Counted from the first letter of the stretch, positions 52,252 to 61,086 are shown. The stretch is DNA of 64,000 nucleotides from DSQQ01 sp964443075 (GCA_964443075.1 CAYUCB010000001.1:32315-96314); one strand, 5' to 3'. Notes: generated by a model from the letters alone, not told the origin. Program-made: numbers and translations.

Positions 52252-52552
52252 AATTCCGATCCAATGGTTTCTTTTGTTGGGGGCAATTTTATTTGCGATT
52301 GGTGCCGCCGGCGTACTCATTCGCCAGAATGTCATTGTCATCCTCATGTGCGTTGAGATGATGATGAATGCGGTTAACCTGACTTTTATCGCCTTTTCCA
52401 GTTATCTGGACTCAGCCACCGGGCAGATTTTTGTTTTTATGATTATGGCGGTGGCTGCGGTAGAAGTGGCTATTGGCTTGGCCTTGCTGGTTGAACTCAG
52501 CCGCCACAAAACGGCGGTTAACATAGACCAAATTGACTCGCTTAAAGGATAA
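52244..52552 (+). CDS. nuoK: NADH-quinone oxidoreductase subunit K
   Basis: 102 residues from the ATG at 52244 after GGGAGG. Three helices with GAAGVLIRQNVIVILMCVEMMMNAVNL (in segments), including the membrane Glu of the E-channel. Confidence 0.95.
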   Translation: MTEIPIQWFLLLGAILFAIGAAGVLIRQNVIVILMCVEMMMNAVNLTFIAFSSYLDSATGQIFVFMIMAVAAVEVAIGLALLVELSRHKTAVNIDQIDSLKG

Positions 52553-52554
52553 AT

Positions 52555-52622
52555 CGGTAGACGGTAAGCAGTAGACGGTAGACGGGGATTTTTCCCCGTC
52601 TACCGTCTACCATCTATCCTCT
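52555..52622. repeat. STRR hairpin between nuoK and nuoL
   Basis: GGTAGAC, GGTAAGC, AGTAGAC, GGTAGAC heptamers, loop TTTTT, opposing CGTCTACCGTCTACCATC. Confidence 0.8.
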
Positions 52623-52639
52623 ACCCCTGAGGGTGCTCT

Positions 52640-54649
52640 ATGATTAACTTAATCTGGCTCACCATTGCTCTGCCAATTGTGGGGGTACTGATTAACGGCC
52701 TGCTGGGCCGCCGCCTGGGTTGGACGGTGGTCAGATGGATTGGGCCGGCGGTGGTTTTGGGTGCGTTTCTGGTTGGGGTTGGGGCGTTTATAGAGTTAAA
52801 TAACCTGGGTGAAGAAACGGCGGTTACGGTGCCGTTGTGGACCTGGGCGACCATCGGCACGTTTAATGTCCCCATCAACCTGCTGGTTGACCCCCTTTCC
52901 ATGCTCATGGTGTTAGTTGTCACCGGGGTTGGCTTTCTCATTCACGTCTATGCCACCGATTACATGATTCACCGCGATGAGCACGGTCACGCCCACCCCG
53001 ACCGGGATTACACCCGTTTCTTTACCTTTCTTAACCTCTTTATCGCTTCAATGCTGGTGTTGGTGCTGGGCGATAATTATTTGATGATGTATGTGGGTTG
53101 GGAACTGGTCGGCGTTTGTTCTTACCTGCTCATTGGCTTCTGGTTTGACCGGGGCGACGAACCCCAGGCCCCGATTGACCTGGGGTCGGGCGTAGAGCCG
53201 GTCAAACTCTCGCCGCTGCTTTCTCCGGCGGCCTCCGGGATGAAGGCGTTTATTGTTAACCGGGTGGGCGACCTGGGTTTTGCTCTGGGCGTTTTTCTCA
53301 TCTGGAGCACTTTTGGCACGCTGCAATTTTTGGGTGAAAGCGGCGTGTTTGCTCAGGCTCCGCACGTGGCCGAAACCTCGCCCAACCTCATCTTCTGGAT
53401 AACCTTGCTGCTCTTTATCGGGGCGATGGGTAAAAGCGCCCAAATCCCGCTGTATGTCTGGCTGCCCGATGCTATGGCCGGCCCGACGCCGGTTTCGGCC
53501 CTCATCCACGCCGCTACAATGGTTACGGCCGGGGTGTATATGATTGTCCGCAGTAACGCCCTTTACTCACTTTCTCCTGGCGTATCTATGTTCATCGCTT
53601 TTGTCGGCGCGTTTACCGCCCTGTTTGCCGCTACGATGGCCCTGGTGCAAGTTGACCTCAAACGAGTGCTGGCCTACTCCACCGTGAGCCAGTTGGGTTA
53701 TATGTTTATGGCTGCCGGGGTGGGGGCTTACACGGCGGCTATGTTCCACCTGACCACCCACGCTTTCTTTAAGGCGCTGCTGTTTCTCGCTGCCGGCTCG
53801 GTGATGCACGCCATGCATGATGTAATTGATATCCGGCGGATGGGCGGCCTGAAGAACAAGATGAAAATCACCTGGATAACCTTCTGGATTGGCAGTTTGG
53901 CTTTGGCCGGTTTTCCATTGATGTCTGGGTTCTTCTCTAAAGATGAAATTTTAGCCAAATCTTATGAAGAATCGGCCATGTTGTGGGTGATAGGTATCAT
54001 CACCGCCGCTTTAACGGCCTTTTACACCTTCCGAGCCGTTTTCCTCACGTTTCATGGTCAGCCCCGCGACCAGCACTTATATGACCATGCCCATGAAAAT
54101 CGTTCCCCCGTCACCTTTGCCCTGATAGTGCTGGCCGGTTTATCCCTTTTGGGCGGGTTGTTGGGATTACCTACTTTTTTAGGTTTGCCGCACTGGCTAG
54201 AGGGTTGGCTGGAGCCGATCTACCCTCCTGTTGAACAGCTTGCCGAACATCACCTATCGCCGACGATGGAATTAACCCTGCTTTTCATCTCGGCGGTTAT
54301 CTCTGTGGCAGGTATAACCCTGGCTTACTACTTCTATATGGTTCGACCCTCCATTCCCCAAAACCTGGCTCGTCGAAATCGTACTGTCTTTAAATGGCTG
54401 GCTAATAAATATTACGTGGATGAACTTTACAACGCTGTGTTTGTCCAGCCTGGCCTCAAACTGGCTCATGGCCTGTTTGGGGGCATTGATAAAGCCGTGA
54501 TTGACAACATTCTAGTAGATGGCACGGCCCGGCTGTTTGGCTGGTTGGGAGAGCAATTGAGCTGGTTACAAAGCGGCTATTTGCGCCACTATGCCCTGGC
54601 CACGTTTATCGGGGTGTTGGTGGTGGTAAGCTATTTCTTCTTACGCTAA
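52640..54649 (+). CDS. nuoL: NADH-quinone oxidoreductase subunit L
   Basis: 669 residues, an antiporter-like subunit with about 16 helices. WELVGVCSYLLIGFWF, GAMGKSAQIPLYVWLPDAMAGPTPVSALIHAATMV and KRVLAYSTVSQLGYM contain the conserved pump Lys/Glu and His residues; a long C-terminal amphipathic helix is followed by a last TM. Confidence 0.97.
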   Translation: MINLIWLTIALPIVGVLINGLLGRRLGWTVVRWIGPAVVLGAFLVGVGAFIELNNLGEETAVTVPLWTWATIGTFNVPINLLVDPLSMLMVLVVTGVGFLIHVYATDYMIHRDEHGHAHPDRDYTRFFTFLNLFIASMLVLVLGDNYLMMYVGWELVGVCSYLLIGFWFDRGDEPQAPIDLGSGVEPVKLSPLLSPAASGMKAFIVNRVGDLGFALGVFLIWSTFGTLQFLGESGVFAQAPHVAETSPNLIFWITLLLFIGAMGKSAQIPLYVWLPDAMAGPTPVSALIHAATMVTAGVYMIVRSNALYSLSPGVSMFIAFVGAFTALFAATMALVQVDLKRVLAYSTVSQLGYMFMAAGVGAYTAAMFHLTTHAFFKALLFLAAGSVMHAMHDVIDIRRMGGLKNKMKITWITFWIGSLALAGFPLMSGFFSKDEILAKSYEESAMLWVIGIITAALTAFYTFRAVFLTFHGQPRDQHLYDHAHENRSPVTFALIVLAGLSLLGGLLGLPTFLGLPHWLEGWLEPIYPPVEQLAEHHLSPTMELTLLFISAVISVAGITLAYYFYMVRPSIPQNLARRNRTVFKWLANKYYVDELYNAVFVQPGLKLAHGLFGGIDKAVIDNILVDGTARLFGWLGEQLSWLQSGYLRHYALATFIGVLVVVSYFFLR

Positions 54650-54661
54650 AGAACGTTTGAT

Positions 54662-54922
54662 ATGCCTGGGGTTAGCCGCTTTTTTGGTATTGTGATTGCG
54701 ATGTTTTATGATGACCATTGGCCGGCCCATTTTCATGTTAAATATGCCGAGCATAGAGCAAAAATTACAATTGACACGCTGGAAATTGAAGAAGGCTATC
54801 TTCCCCGTCGAGCTTTGGCGTTGGTTTTGGAGTGGGCAGCGTTACACCGGGCTGAACTTAGAGATAATTGGGAAAGAGCGCGCCAGGGTTTACCCTTAAA
54901 CGATATTGAGCCGTTAGACTGA
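54662..54922 (+). CDS. DUF4160 protein
   Basis: 86 residues with the DUF4160 pattern: PGVSRFFGIVIAMFYDDHWPAHFHVKYAEHRAKI (in segments), RRALALVLEWAALHRAEL. DUF4160 is nearly always paired with DUF2442, as here, and the pair is suspected to be a toxin-antitoxin unit; activity is unproven. It lies between nuoL and nuoM on the same strand. Confidence 0.88.
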   Translation: MPGVSRFFGIVIAMFYDDHWPAHFHVKYAEHRAKITIDTLEIEEGYLPRRALALVLEWAALHRAELRDNWERARQGLPLNDIEPLD

Positions 54923-54930
54923 GTAGGTGT

Positions 54931-55212
54931 ATGATGATTCTTGTTCATTCGGTTAAGGTGTTAGACAAATTTAATGTTCAATTAGGGTTTAACGATAATA
55001 CCGAAAAAATAATTAATCTTGAACCGTTACTTCGTGGACCTATCTTTGAACCAATTCGTTCAAACCCGGAAATATTTCGTTTAATTCAGGTTGACGAAGA
55101 ACTTGGCACAATTATCTGGCCTAACGGCGCGGATATTGATCCAGATGTGCTTTACGGAACTCATCTTCCTGCCTGGATGGAAGAATCCGAAGTATTTGTG
55201 ATTACGGCATAA
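54931..55212 (+). CDS. DUF2442 protein
   Basis: 93 residues; HSVKVLDKFNVQLGFND, INLEPLLRGPIFEPIR and IIWPNGADIDPDVLY are the DUF2442 signature. It follows DUF4160 by 8 bases, the usual order. It ends 39 bases before nuoM. Confidence 0.88.
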   Translation: MMILVHSVKVLDKFNVQLGFNDNTEKIINLEPLLRGPIFEPIRSNPEIFRLIQVDEELGTIIWPNGADIDPDVLYGTHLPAWMEESEVFVITA

Positions 55213-55251
55213 AATAAACATGGTGATTATTCAACATCATCGGAGTGTTAG

Positions 55252-56733
55252 ATGACCCTCACACTTTTAATTCTTATCCCTGTTATCGGCGCGGTGTTGG
55301 TAGCCCTGCTGCCGCGCGAGCGCCAGGATTGGGTGCGTTGGGCAGCGTTGGCTGCGGCTCTGGTTAATTTGGCGGTGTCGCTGCCGCTCTACTTTAATTT
55401 TGTGGCCGGCGCGCCGGGCTACCAGTTTGAGCAGACCGCCGCCTGGATTCCCTCACTCAATATTAACTATCACGTTGGGATTGATGGCCTGAGCCTGTTT
55501 CTGGTTTTACTGACTACCTTCCTCACCGTCATCGCCATTCTGGCCTCATGGAGCGCCATCACCGAGCAGGTCAATGAATATATGGCCCTGATGCTGTTGA
55601 TGGAAACGGCCATGCTGGGGGTGTTTGTCTCGCTGGATTTGTTCCTCTTCTTCCTCTTTTGGGAAATGAGCCTCATCCCCATGGCCCTGCTGATTGGCCG
55701 TTGGGGCGGCGAACGGCGTATTTACGCCTCTGTCAAATTTATGATTTACACCATGGCCGGCAGCGCCTTAATGCTGGTGGCCATTTTAGTTCTATACTTC
55801 TCGGCCAAGCCAAATACCTCTGATTTGCCCACCTTATTGGCTCAGGCCAGTTACCCGCGAGAGTTACAAACCTTGCTCTTCTTTGCCTTTGCCCTGGCGT
55901 TTGCGGTCAAAGTGCCGCTGTTCCCCCTGCATACCTGGCTGCCCGCCGCCCACGTCGAAGCGCCAACCGCCGGCTCTATCATTCTGGCCGGGGTACTGCT
56001 GAAGATGGGCACCTATGGTTACCTGCGTTTTGCCTTGCCCCTCTTTCCCGAAGGCGCCACTTTCTGGGGGCCGTTGTTGGTCGGACTGGCGGTTGTCGGT
56101 ATTTTGTACGGGGCGATGGTGGCCCTGGTACAGGAGGATGTGAAGAGCCTGGTCGCCTACTCGTCGGTAGCGCACATGGGCTTTATTGTGTTAGGCATCT
56201 TTAGCTTCGACCAGCAGGGCTTAAGCGGCGCAGTTTTGCAGATGATTAACCACGGCCTCAGTACCGGCATGCTCTTCTTTTTGGTGGGTGTATTGTACGA
56301 GCAGCGCCATACCCGGCAGTTTAAAGAATATGGCGGCATCTGGCTTAAAGTGCCGATTTTTGGCGTTTTCTTCTTGCTGGCGGCCTTTTCTTCGGTAGGC
56401 TTACCGGGGATGAACGGTTTTGTGGGCGAGTTTACCATTCTGTTGGGCACTTTTACTATCAACTGGTTGACGGCGGCCCTGGGCACGTTTGGCATTGTGC
56501 TGGCCGCCTGGTATTTGCTTACCGCTGTGCGCCGCGTGCTATTTGGCCCGCTTAACCCGGCCAATGCCGGCTTGCGTGATATGAACGCTCGTGAAATAGG
56601 GATTGCCCTGGTGCTGGTCATCTTTTTCTTTGTGATTGGGCTGTTCCCTAATCTGTTGTTTGATAAAATCAACCCGGCCACCGCAGAGTTGGCGCACCGA
56701 CTCAACGCCTCTACCCTGGTGGCGGAAAAATAG
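55252..56733 (+). CDS. nuoM: NADH-quinone oxidoreductase subunit M
   Basis: 493 residues, antiporter-like, 14 helices; FLLFWEMSLIPMALLIGRWGG, KVPLFPLHTWLPAAHVEAPTAGSIILAGVLLKMG (in segments), EDVKSLVAYSSVAHMGF. These hold the pump Glu and Lys. Confidence 0.97.
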   Translation: MTLTLLILIPVIGAVLVALLPRERQDWVRWAALAAALVNLAVSLPLYFNFVAGAPGYQFEQTAAWIPSLNINYHVGIDGLSLFLVLLTTFLTVIAILASWSAITEQVNEYMALMLLMETAMLGVFVSLDLFLFFLFWEMSLIPMALLIGRWGGERRIYASVKFMIYTMAGSALMLVAILVLYFSAKPNTSDLPTLLAQASYPRELQTLLFFAFALAFAVKVPLFPLHTWLPAAHVEAPTAGSIILAGVLLKMGTYGYLRFALPLFPEGATFWGPLLVGLAVVGILYGAMVALVQEDVKSLVAYSSVAHMGFIVLGIFSFDQQGLSGAVLQMINHGLSTGMLFFLVGVLYEQRHTRQFKEYGGIWLKVPIFGVFFLLAAFSSVGLPGMNGFVGEFTILLGTFTINWLTAALGTFGIVLAAWYLLTAVRRVLFGPLNPANAGLRDMNAREIGIALVLVIFFFVIGLFPNLLFDKINPATAELAHRLNASTLVAEK

Positions 56734-56734
56734 A

Positions 56735-56812
56735 GATGAGAGATTAGGGATTAGAGATTAGAGATTTTTTATCTCCAATCTCTAATCCCCAATCTCCAGT
56801 CTCCAACCCCGG
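56735..56812. repeat. STRR hairpin between nuoM and nuoN
   Basis: GATTAGG, GATTAGA, GATTAGA heptamers and opposing CCAATCTCTAATCCCCAATC. Confidence 0.8.
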
Positions 56813-56819
56813 AGAACCT

Positions 56820-58283
56820 ATGGATATTGTATTTCCTACGCTCAATCTGGCCGCTCTGGCTCCGCAGTTGGTCATTGTGGTTACTGCCCTGGTGGTGATG
56901 CTCAGCGAATTGTTTGTTAAAAACCAGCGTGTAATGGGCTACCTGAGTTTGTTGGGGTTGGCGGTCGCCGCCTGGATATGCATGACCATGCTTGGCGTGT
57001 CGCCGGCGCCTGCTTTGCAGAACATGGCCATCAGCGATGGTTACTCGCTGGTGCTTGACCTCATTTTTATCGTCACCGCCTTCCTATCGGTGTTAATGGC
57101 CCTGAGCTACCTGGATAGTAAAGGCTTACAACGCGGCGAATATTACACCTTGCTGCTGTTTGCCACCGCCGGGATGATGCTGATGGGCGCCGCCACCGAC
57201 CTCATTGTAGTCTTCATGGGCCTGGAAATTATGTCCATCGCCCTTTATATTCTGGCGGCCTTCAACTGGCGGCAGTTCAGTTCCGGCGAGGCCGGGATGA
57301 AATATTTTGTACTGGGCGCCTTTGCTTCGGCCTTTTTTCTGTATGGCGCGGCCCTTATTTACGGTGCTACTGGCACTACCAATCTGCAAGCCATTGGCGA
57401 CTGGTTTACCCCGGAGCGGGGCAACCTGGATGATCCGGTGGCGTTGGTGGGTCTGGGCTTGCTGTTAATTGGCTTTGCTTTCAAAGTGGCGGCTGTGCCC
57501 TTTCAATGGTGGACACCTGATGTGTATCACGGTGCGCCTACCTCAGTCACCGCGTTCATGTCGGTGGGGGCTAAAGCGGCCGGGTTTGCGGCCCTTATCC
57601 GGGTGTTGATGGTTTCTTTTGGCAACGTTTTTACGGTAGACTGGCAATTGGCCGTGTCGGTGCTGGCGGTGATTACCATGACCGGCGGTAACATTGCCGC
57701 TTTGGCCCAAAAAGACCTCAAACGCATGTTGGCTTATTCCAGCATTGCCCATGCCGGTTATATCCTGGTAGGAGTCGCCGCCGGCAGCATGGCCGGTGTT
57801 ACCGCCGTGTTGTTTTACTTAATGGCCTACGCCTTTATGAACATTGGTGCTTTTACGGTTATCACCGTGCTGGAACGGCGCGACGCCATCGGCACCGCCA
57901 TCACCGATTACGCCGGGCTGTCGGCTCGTAAACCCTGGCTGGCCCTGGTCATGGCGATGTTTATGTTTTCGCTCACCGGCATTCCTCCCTTTATTGGCTT
58001 TTGGGGTAAATTATACGTTTTTGGCGCAGCGGTAGAAGCCGGTTTAAGCTGGTTGGCGGTGATAGGGGTGATTAACAGTGCTATCTCGGCTTTTTATTAC
58101 CTGGGCGTGGTCGTGCAGATGTATATGCGCCCGCCGGTTAGCGCCATCGGTGAAGAACCCGTACCGCTCAATCTCAGCTTGCCCACTACCATCGCCCTCG
58201 TTGTGGCAGCGATTGTCACCATCGTTTTGGGAATTTGGCCCACTCCGTTGGTCAATTTAACCGCTCTGGGCTTATTTGGTTAA
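56820..58283 (+). CDS. nuoN: NADH-quinone oxidoreductase subunit N
   Basis: 487 residues, antiporter-like; FMGLEIMSIALYILAAF, KVAAVPFQWWTPDVYHGAPTSVTAFMSVG and KDLKRMLAYSSIAHAGYI are NuoN signatures. Last gene of the operon; no clear terminator follows before MITE D. Confidence 0.96.
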   Translation: MDIVFPTLNLAALAPQLVIVVTALVVMLSELFVKNQRVMGYLSLLGLAVAAWICMTMLGVSPAPALQNMAISDGYSLVLDLIFIVTAFLSVLMALSYLDSKGLQRGEYYTLLLFATAGMMLMGAATDLIVVFMGLEIMSIALYILAAFNWRQFSSGEAGMKYFVLGAFASAFFLYGAALIYGATGTTNLQAIGDWFTPERGNLDDPVALVGLGLLLIGFAFKVAAVPFQWWTPDVYHGAPTSVTAFMSVGAKAAGFAALIRVLMVSFGNVFTVDWQLAVSVLAVITMTGGNIAALAQKDLKRMLAYSSIAHAGYILVGVAAGSMAGVTAVLFYLMAYAFMNIGAFTVITVLERRDAIGTAITDYAGLSARKPWLALVMAMFMFSLTGIPPFIGFWGKLYVFGAAVEAGLSWLAVIGVINSAISAFYYLGVVVQMYMRPPVSAIGEEPVPLNLSLPTTIALVVAAIVTIVLGIWPTPLVNLTALGLFG

Positions 58284-58363
58284 ACAGCCTTTAACCTGAA
58301 AAATTGTTTTCATTCGGTCTGGTTGACAAAAACGGGGTAAGAGGGTAGCATAAACTCAATAGT

Positions 58364-58552
58364 GGTAGTGTCTTGAGTTTTTCGCAAAATTGATTAGCTA
58401 CAAAGTGTGGGGAAAATCTCCCACTTAATCAGCATTTTGATAGACAATTTAGCCCACATTCGTCCCAAAAGAGCCCAATAATTAGCATCTTTTTTGGGGG
58501 AATATCCCACCCAAATAGGCTGTAGAAATTGCGAAAACTTTAAGACACTACC
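58364..58552. mobile_element. MITE-like element D
   Basis: 189 bp bounded by GGTAGTGTCTTGAGTTTTTC and the inverted GAAAACTTTAAGACACTACC; both continue as CGCAA. Flanked by perfect 7-bp direct repeats CAATAGT (58357-58363, 58553-58559). It holds no ORF and fills much of the 400-base gap after nuoN. Confidence 0.85.
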
Positions 58553-58687
58553 CAATAGTTGAACTGATAATAATCTTTCTTAATCCCCACGCTCACCTTC
58601 AGCGTCTTTTTAGGATTACGCAATTTGACCGGGTTTTGTTGATAGAATCAGGTGAGTAGTCGCTGAAATTAGGTTTACAGGTTTAAA

Positions 58688-59125
58688 ATGGCGCAGCAAG
58701 AATCAAAACAATTAAAAAAATTGACCCCCAAAACCCCTCCTAAAAAAGCTACCCGCGTTTTGTATGTTGAAGACGCCGAGGTTATTCGCGATACGGTTTC
58801 TCGCCTGCTGGAAGTTTATGGCTACGAAGTAGCCTATGCCAAAAATGGTCAAGAAGGGGTAGAAAAGGTTCTATCCTGGAAGCCCGATGTGGTGTTGATG
58901 GATTTGCGTATGCCTATTATGGATGGCTACAAAGCCATTCAAGAAATTAAGTTTGACCCGCGCACCCGCCATATTCCGGTTTTTGTGGTTTCGGCCTGGA
59001 GCAGTAAAAAAGAGCGTGACCAGGCCAAACTGGCTGGGGCGGACGAGTTTTTTGTTAAGCCGCCCGATTTAAATCGCCTGATTGAAGCGATTGAAAATGC
59101 GGTAGCCAACCCTAAACAACAATAA
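58688..59125 (+). CDS. Single-domain response regulator (CheY-like)
   Basis: 145 residues: a basic 20-residue lead, then a receiver domain with VLYVEDAEVIRD (acidic pair), phosphorylation Asp in VVLMDLRMP, and FVVSAWSS plus FVKPPD with the conserved Ser/Lys region. No output domain, so it acts through a partner. No kinase is adjacent. A terminator follows. Confidence 0.93.
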   Translation: MAQQESKQLKKLTPKTPPKKATRVLYVEDAEVIRDTVSRLLEVYGYEVAYAKNGQEGVEKVLSWKPDVVLMDLRMPIMDGYKAIQEIKFDPRTRHIPVFVVSAWSSKKERDQAKLAGADEFFVKPPDLNRLIEAIENAVANPKQQ

Positions 59126-59146
59126 CCTCGTTTTCCATTGATTATT

Positions 59147-59176
59147 AAAGCTCAACTTTACGGTTGAGCTTTTTTA
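59147..59176 (+). terminator. Rho-independent terminator
   Basis: AAAGCTCAAC/GTTGAGCTTT, 6-base loop, T run. Confidence 0.9.
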
Positions 59177-59190
59177 TTGTGCCGGGTTAT

Positions 59191-59381
59191 GACTCCCCTG
59201 AAAAAAGGGTAAAAATCAAACCGCAGAGAGCGCCAAGAACGCAGAGAAAACAAGGTCTGAGGCTAAAAATTTGAGCTATTGGACGGTTTAGGCGATGATT
59301 TTGGCGTTTCTCTCAAAAATCTTAAAAACTTTGCGCCCTCTGCGTCTTTGCGATGAAAACCCTACTTTTTTCAGTGGGGTC
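59191..59381. mobile_element. MITE-like element E
   Basis: 191 bp with GACTCCCCTGAAAAAAG (59191-59207) and CTTTTTTCAGTGGGGTC (59365-59381), 15 of 17 inverted matches, and perfect 7-bp direct repeats GGGTTAT (59184-59190, 59382-59388). Inside, CGCAGAGAG-type nonamers face CTCTGCGTC-type units, a dispersed repeat seen in many genomes. Confidence 0.82.
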
Positions 59382-59420
59382 GGGTTATAGCTTTACCTGG
59401 AAATTTTTTGATTGGATAAC

Positions 59421-59449
59421 TTGACTTAGAACACTCGTTCGTGTATAAT
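59421..59449 (+). promoter_or_regulatory. lexA promoter with SOS box
   Basis: TTGACT (59421-59426), 17-base spacer, TATAAT (59444-59449). GAACACTCGTTC (59429-59440) fills the spacer, the layout of an autoregulated lexA. Confidence 0.9.
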
Positions 59450-59501
59450 CGTAGCACAAATGGTCTAAATAAATGGCCTGACAATAAAGGAGCGCCCAAC
59501 C

Positions 59502-60140
59502 ATGAACTTATCCGAAAGACAAAGCAAAATTTTAAGTTTTGTAAAAAACTTTACCCTTGATAACGGCTACCCCCCCACCATCCGCGAGATTGGTGAGGCT
59601 GTCAGTATCAGTTCTACTTCGGTGGTTAATTACAACCTCGACGCCTTGCAGCGGGCCGGTTTCATCTTCCGCGATCGGACCGTTTCGCGCGGCATTCGCC
59701 TATCAGAAGGGCTTCAGGAGTTAACCGGCGCTAAAGCTCTGATTAGAGTGCCGCTGCTAGGCCGTATCGCCGCCGGTGAGCCGTTGCGAGTTTTTTCAGA
59801 TGGCTTTGATGGCGAAACCGATACGATTGAATTGACCCGCGATTTGGTGCCGGATGAAGAAGGCGTTTACGCCCTTAAAGTTAAAGGCACTTCTATGATT
59901 GACGCCCTGATTAACGACGGCGATATTGTGATTATGCGCCACGCCGAAACTGCCAACAACGGTGAAATGGTCGCCGCCTGGTTGCGAGATAAAGAAGAAA
60001 CCACCCTTAAACGTTTTTACCACGAAGGCAGCCGCATCCGCTTGCAGCCCGAAAACCAAACTATGGCCCCCATCTACGCCGACCCCAGCCAGGTTGACAT
60101 CAAAGGCCGGGTCATTGCGGTGATTCGCCAGTTAAACTGA
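59502..60140 (+). CDS. lexA: LexA repressor
   Basis: 212 residues. Winged HTH with LSERQSKILSFVKNFTLDNGYPPTIREIGEAV (in segments) and SSTSVVNYNLDAL; cleavage site A91-G92 in GRIAAGEP; catalytic Ser131 in KGTSMIDALI and Lys170 in TTLKRFY. It represses SOS genes and self-cleaves on RecA filaments. The box in its own promoter matches those at three other promoters in the window. Confidence 0.96.
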   Translation: MNLSERQSKILSFVKNFTLDNGYPPTIREIGEAVSISSTSVVNYNLDALQRAGFIFRDRTVSRGIRLSEGLQELTGAKALIRVPLLGRIAAGEPLRVFSDGFDGETDTIELTRDLVPDEEGVYALKVKGTSMIDALINDGDIVIMRHAETANNGEMVAAWLRDKEETTLKRFYHEGSRIRLQPENQTMAPIYADPSQVDIKGRVIAVIRQLN

Positions 60141-60160
60141 CCAGAGATTTAGCTTAAAAG

Positions 60161-60191
60161 AAAAACACGCTCGGCAAAGAGCGTGTTTTTT
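60161..60191 (+). terminator. lexA terminator
   Basis: AAAAACACGCTC/GAGCGTGTTTTT with a 6-base loop and T run; separates lexA from the next SOS operon. Confidence 0.9.
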
Positions 60192-60228
60192 ATACCTTAA
60201 TTTTAATCTTAACTCGGCCCCAAGCTAC

Positions 60229-60282
60229 TTGACAATAGAACGTGTGTTCTGGTATAATGTAATCGTACTAGAACACACGTTC
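60229..60282 (+). promoter_or_regulatory. SOS promoter with two opposed LexA boxes
   Basis: TTGACA (60229-60234), 18-base spacer, TATAAT (60253-60258). GAACGTGTGTTC (60238-60249) lies in the spacer and its exact reverse complement GAACACACGTTC (60271-60282) lies just downstream, 33 bases centre to centre. Confidence 0.92.
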
Positions 60283-60323
60283 TATTTTTATTACAAACTT
60301 TACACGAGAGGAGCCAGGCAACG

Positions 60324-60380
60324 ATGCATATTACTCCGATCCAAACATCAAATTCAACAAACGAACCTTGGCACAAATAG
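60324..60380 (+). CDS. 18-codon leader ORF in SOS transcript
   Basis: MHITPIQTSNSTNEPWHK starts 12 bases after GAGAGGAG and stops 97 bases before the LexA paralogue. It may be a leader peptide or chance. Confidence 0.35.
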   Translation: MHITPIQTSNSTNEPWHK

Positions 60381-60477
60381 ACTTTTGATACTATATGTAG
60401 TGTCTTTGGGAACAATAACTCCTATAGGTAGTAACGATAGTCATCTCGCCTGAGACAAGGTTTGTGGAATTTAATCC

Positions 60478-61086
60478 TTGGAAAGGAGTAGTACCAAACA
60501 AAAAGAGATGCTGGCGTTTATTGAAAATTTTGTGGGAGCAAACGGTTATCCCCCCACCCACGAAGAAATCCGGGTGGGCTTAAGTATCAGTACCAAATCG
60601 CTGGTCAACTACCATCTGGAAGCTTTGGAAAATGCGGCCCTGTTGAGCCGCGCACCCAACACGCCGCGCGGAATTCGCCTGCGGGACGAGAACGCTACGT
60701 TCCACGTCCCCCTGGCTAACGGGCCAATGGCCTACCACCCCGATACCGCGCTTGACCACGAGCAGGCGGTGATTCAACTAACCTATGATATTGTGCCAAA
60801 TTCGCAAGATTTATTTGCCCTCAAAGTGCAGGGCACGGCCATGATGGATGCCCTGGTTGATGAGGGTGATATTATCATCATCCAACGCCAAAACCGGGCC
60901 AATAATGGCGATTTTGTAGCGGTGCGGTTGGTAGAACAGCAGCAAACCACCCTTAAACGTTACTACCGTGAGAACGGCCATGTGCGGTTACAACCGGCTC
61001 ATCCTGGCCTTGACGCTTTGATTGTTCGGCCCGAGGCCATTGAGATAGAAGGTAAAGTAATGGCGATAATTCGCCAGGTAAACTAA
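60478..61086 (+). CDS. LexA paralogue without catalytic Ser and cleavage site
   Basis: 202 residues aligned with LexA throughout: HTH half KEMLAFIENFVGANGYPPTHEEI and STKSLVNYHLEAL, S24-like half ALKVQGTAMMDALVDEGDII and TTLKRYY. Ser is Ala (A121), Lys160 is kept, and the A-G cleavage pair is absent (PLANGPMAYHP). It should bind DNA but not self-cleave. The HTH recognition segment (THEEIRVGLSISTKS) differs from LexA (TIREIGEAVSISSTS), so the operator may differ. Start is TTG at 60478; the strong GGAAAGGAG lies just inside the frame, so the true start is unsettled. Confidence 0.88.
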   Translation: MERSSTKQKEMLAFIENFVGANGYPPTHEEIRVGLSISTKSLVNYHLEALENAALLSRAPNTPRGIRLRDENATFHVPLANGPMAYHPDTALDHEQAVIQLTYDIVPNSQDLFALKVQGTAMMDALVDEGDIIIIQRQNRANNGDFVAVRLVEQQQTTLKRYYRENGHVRLQPAHPGLDALIVRPEAIEIEGKVMAIIRQVN

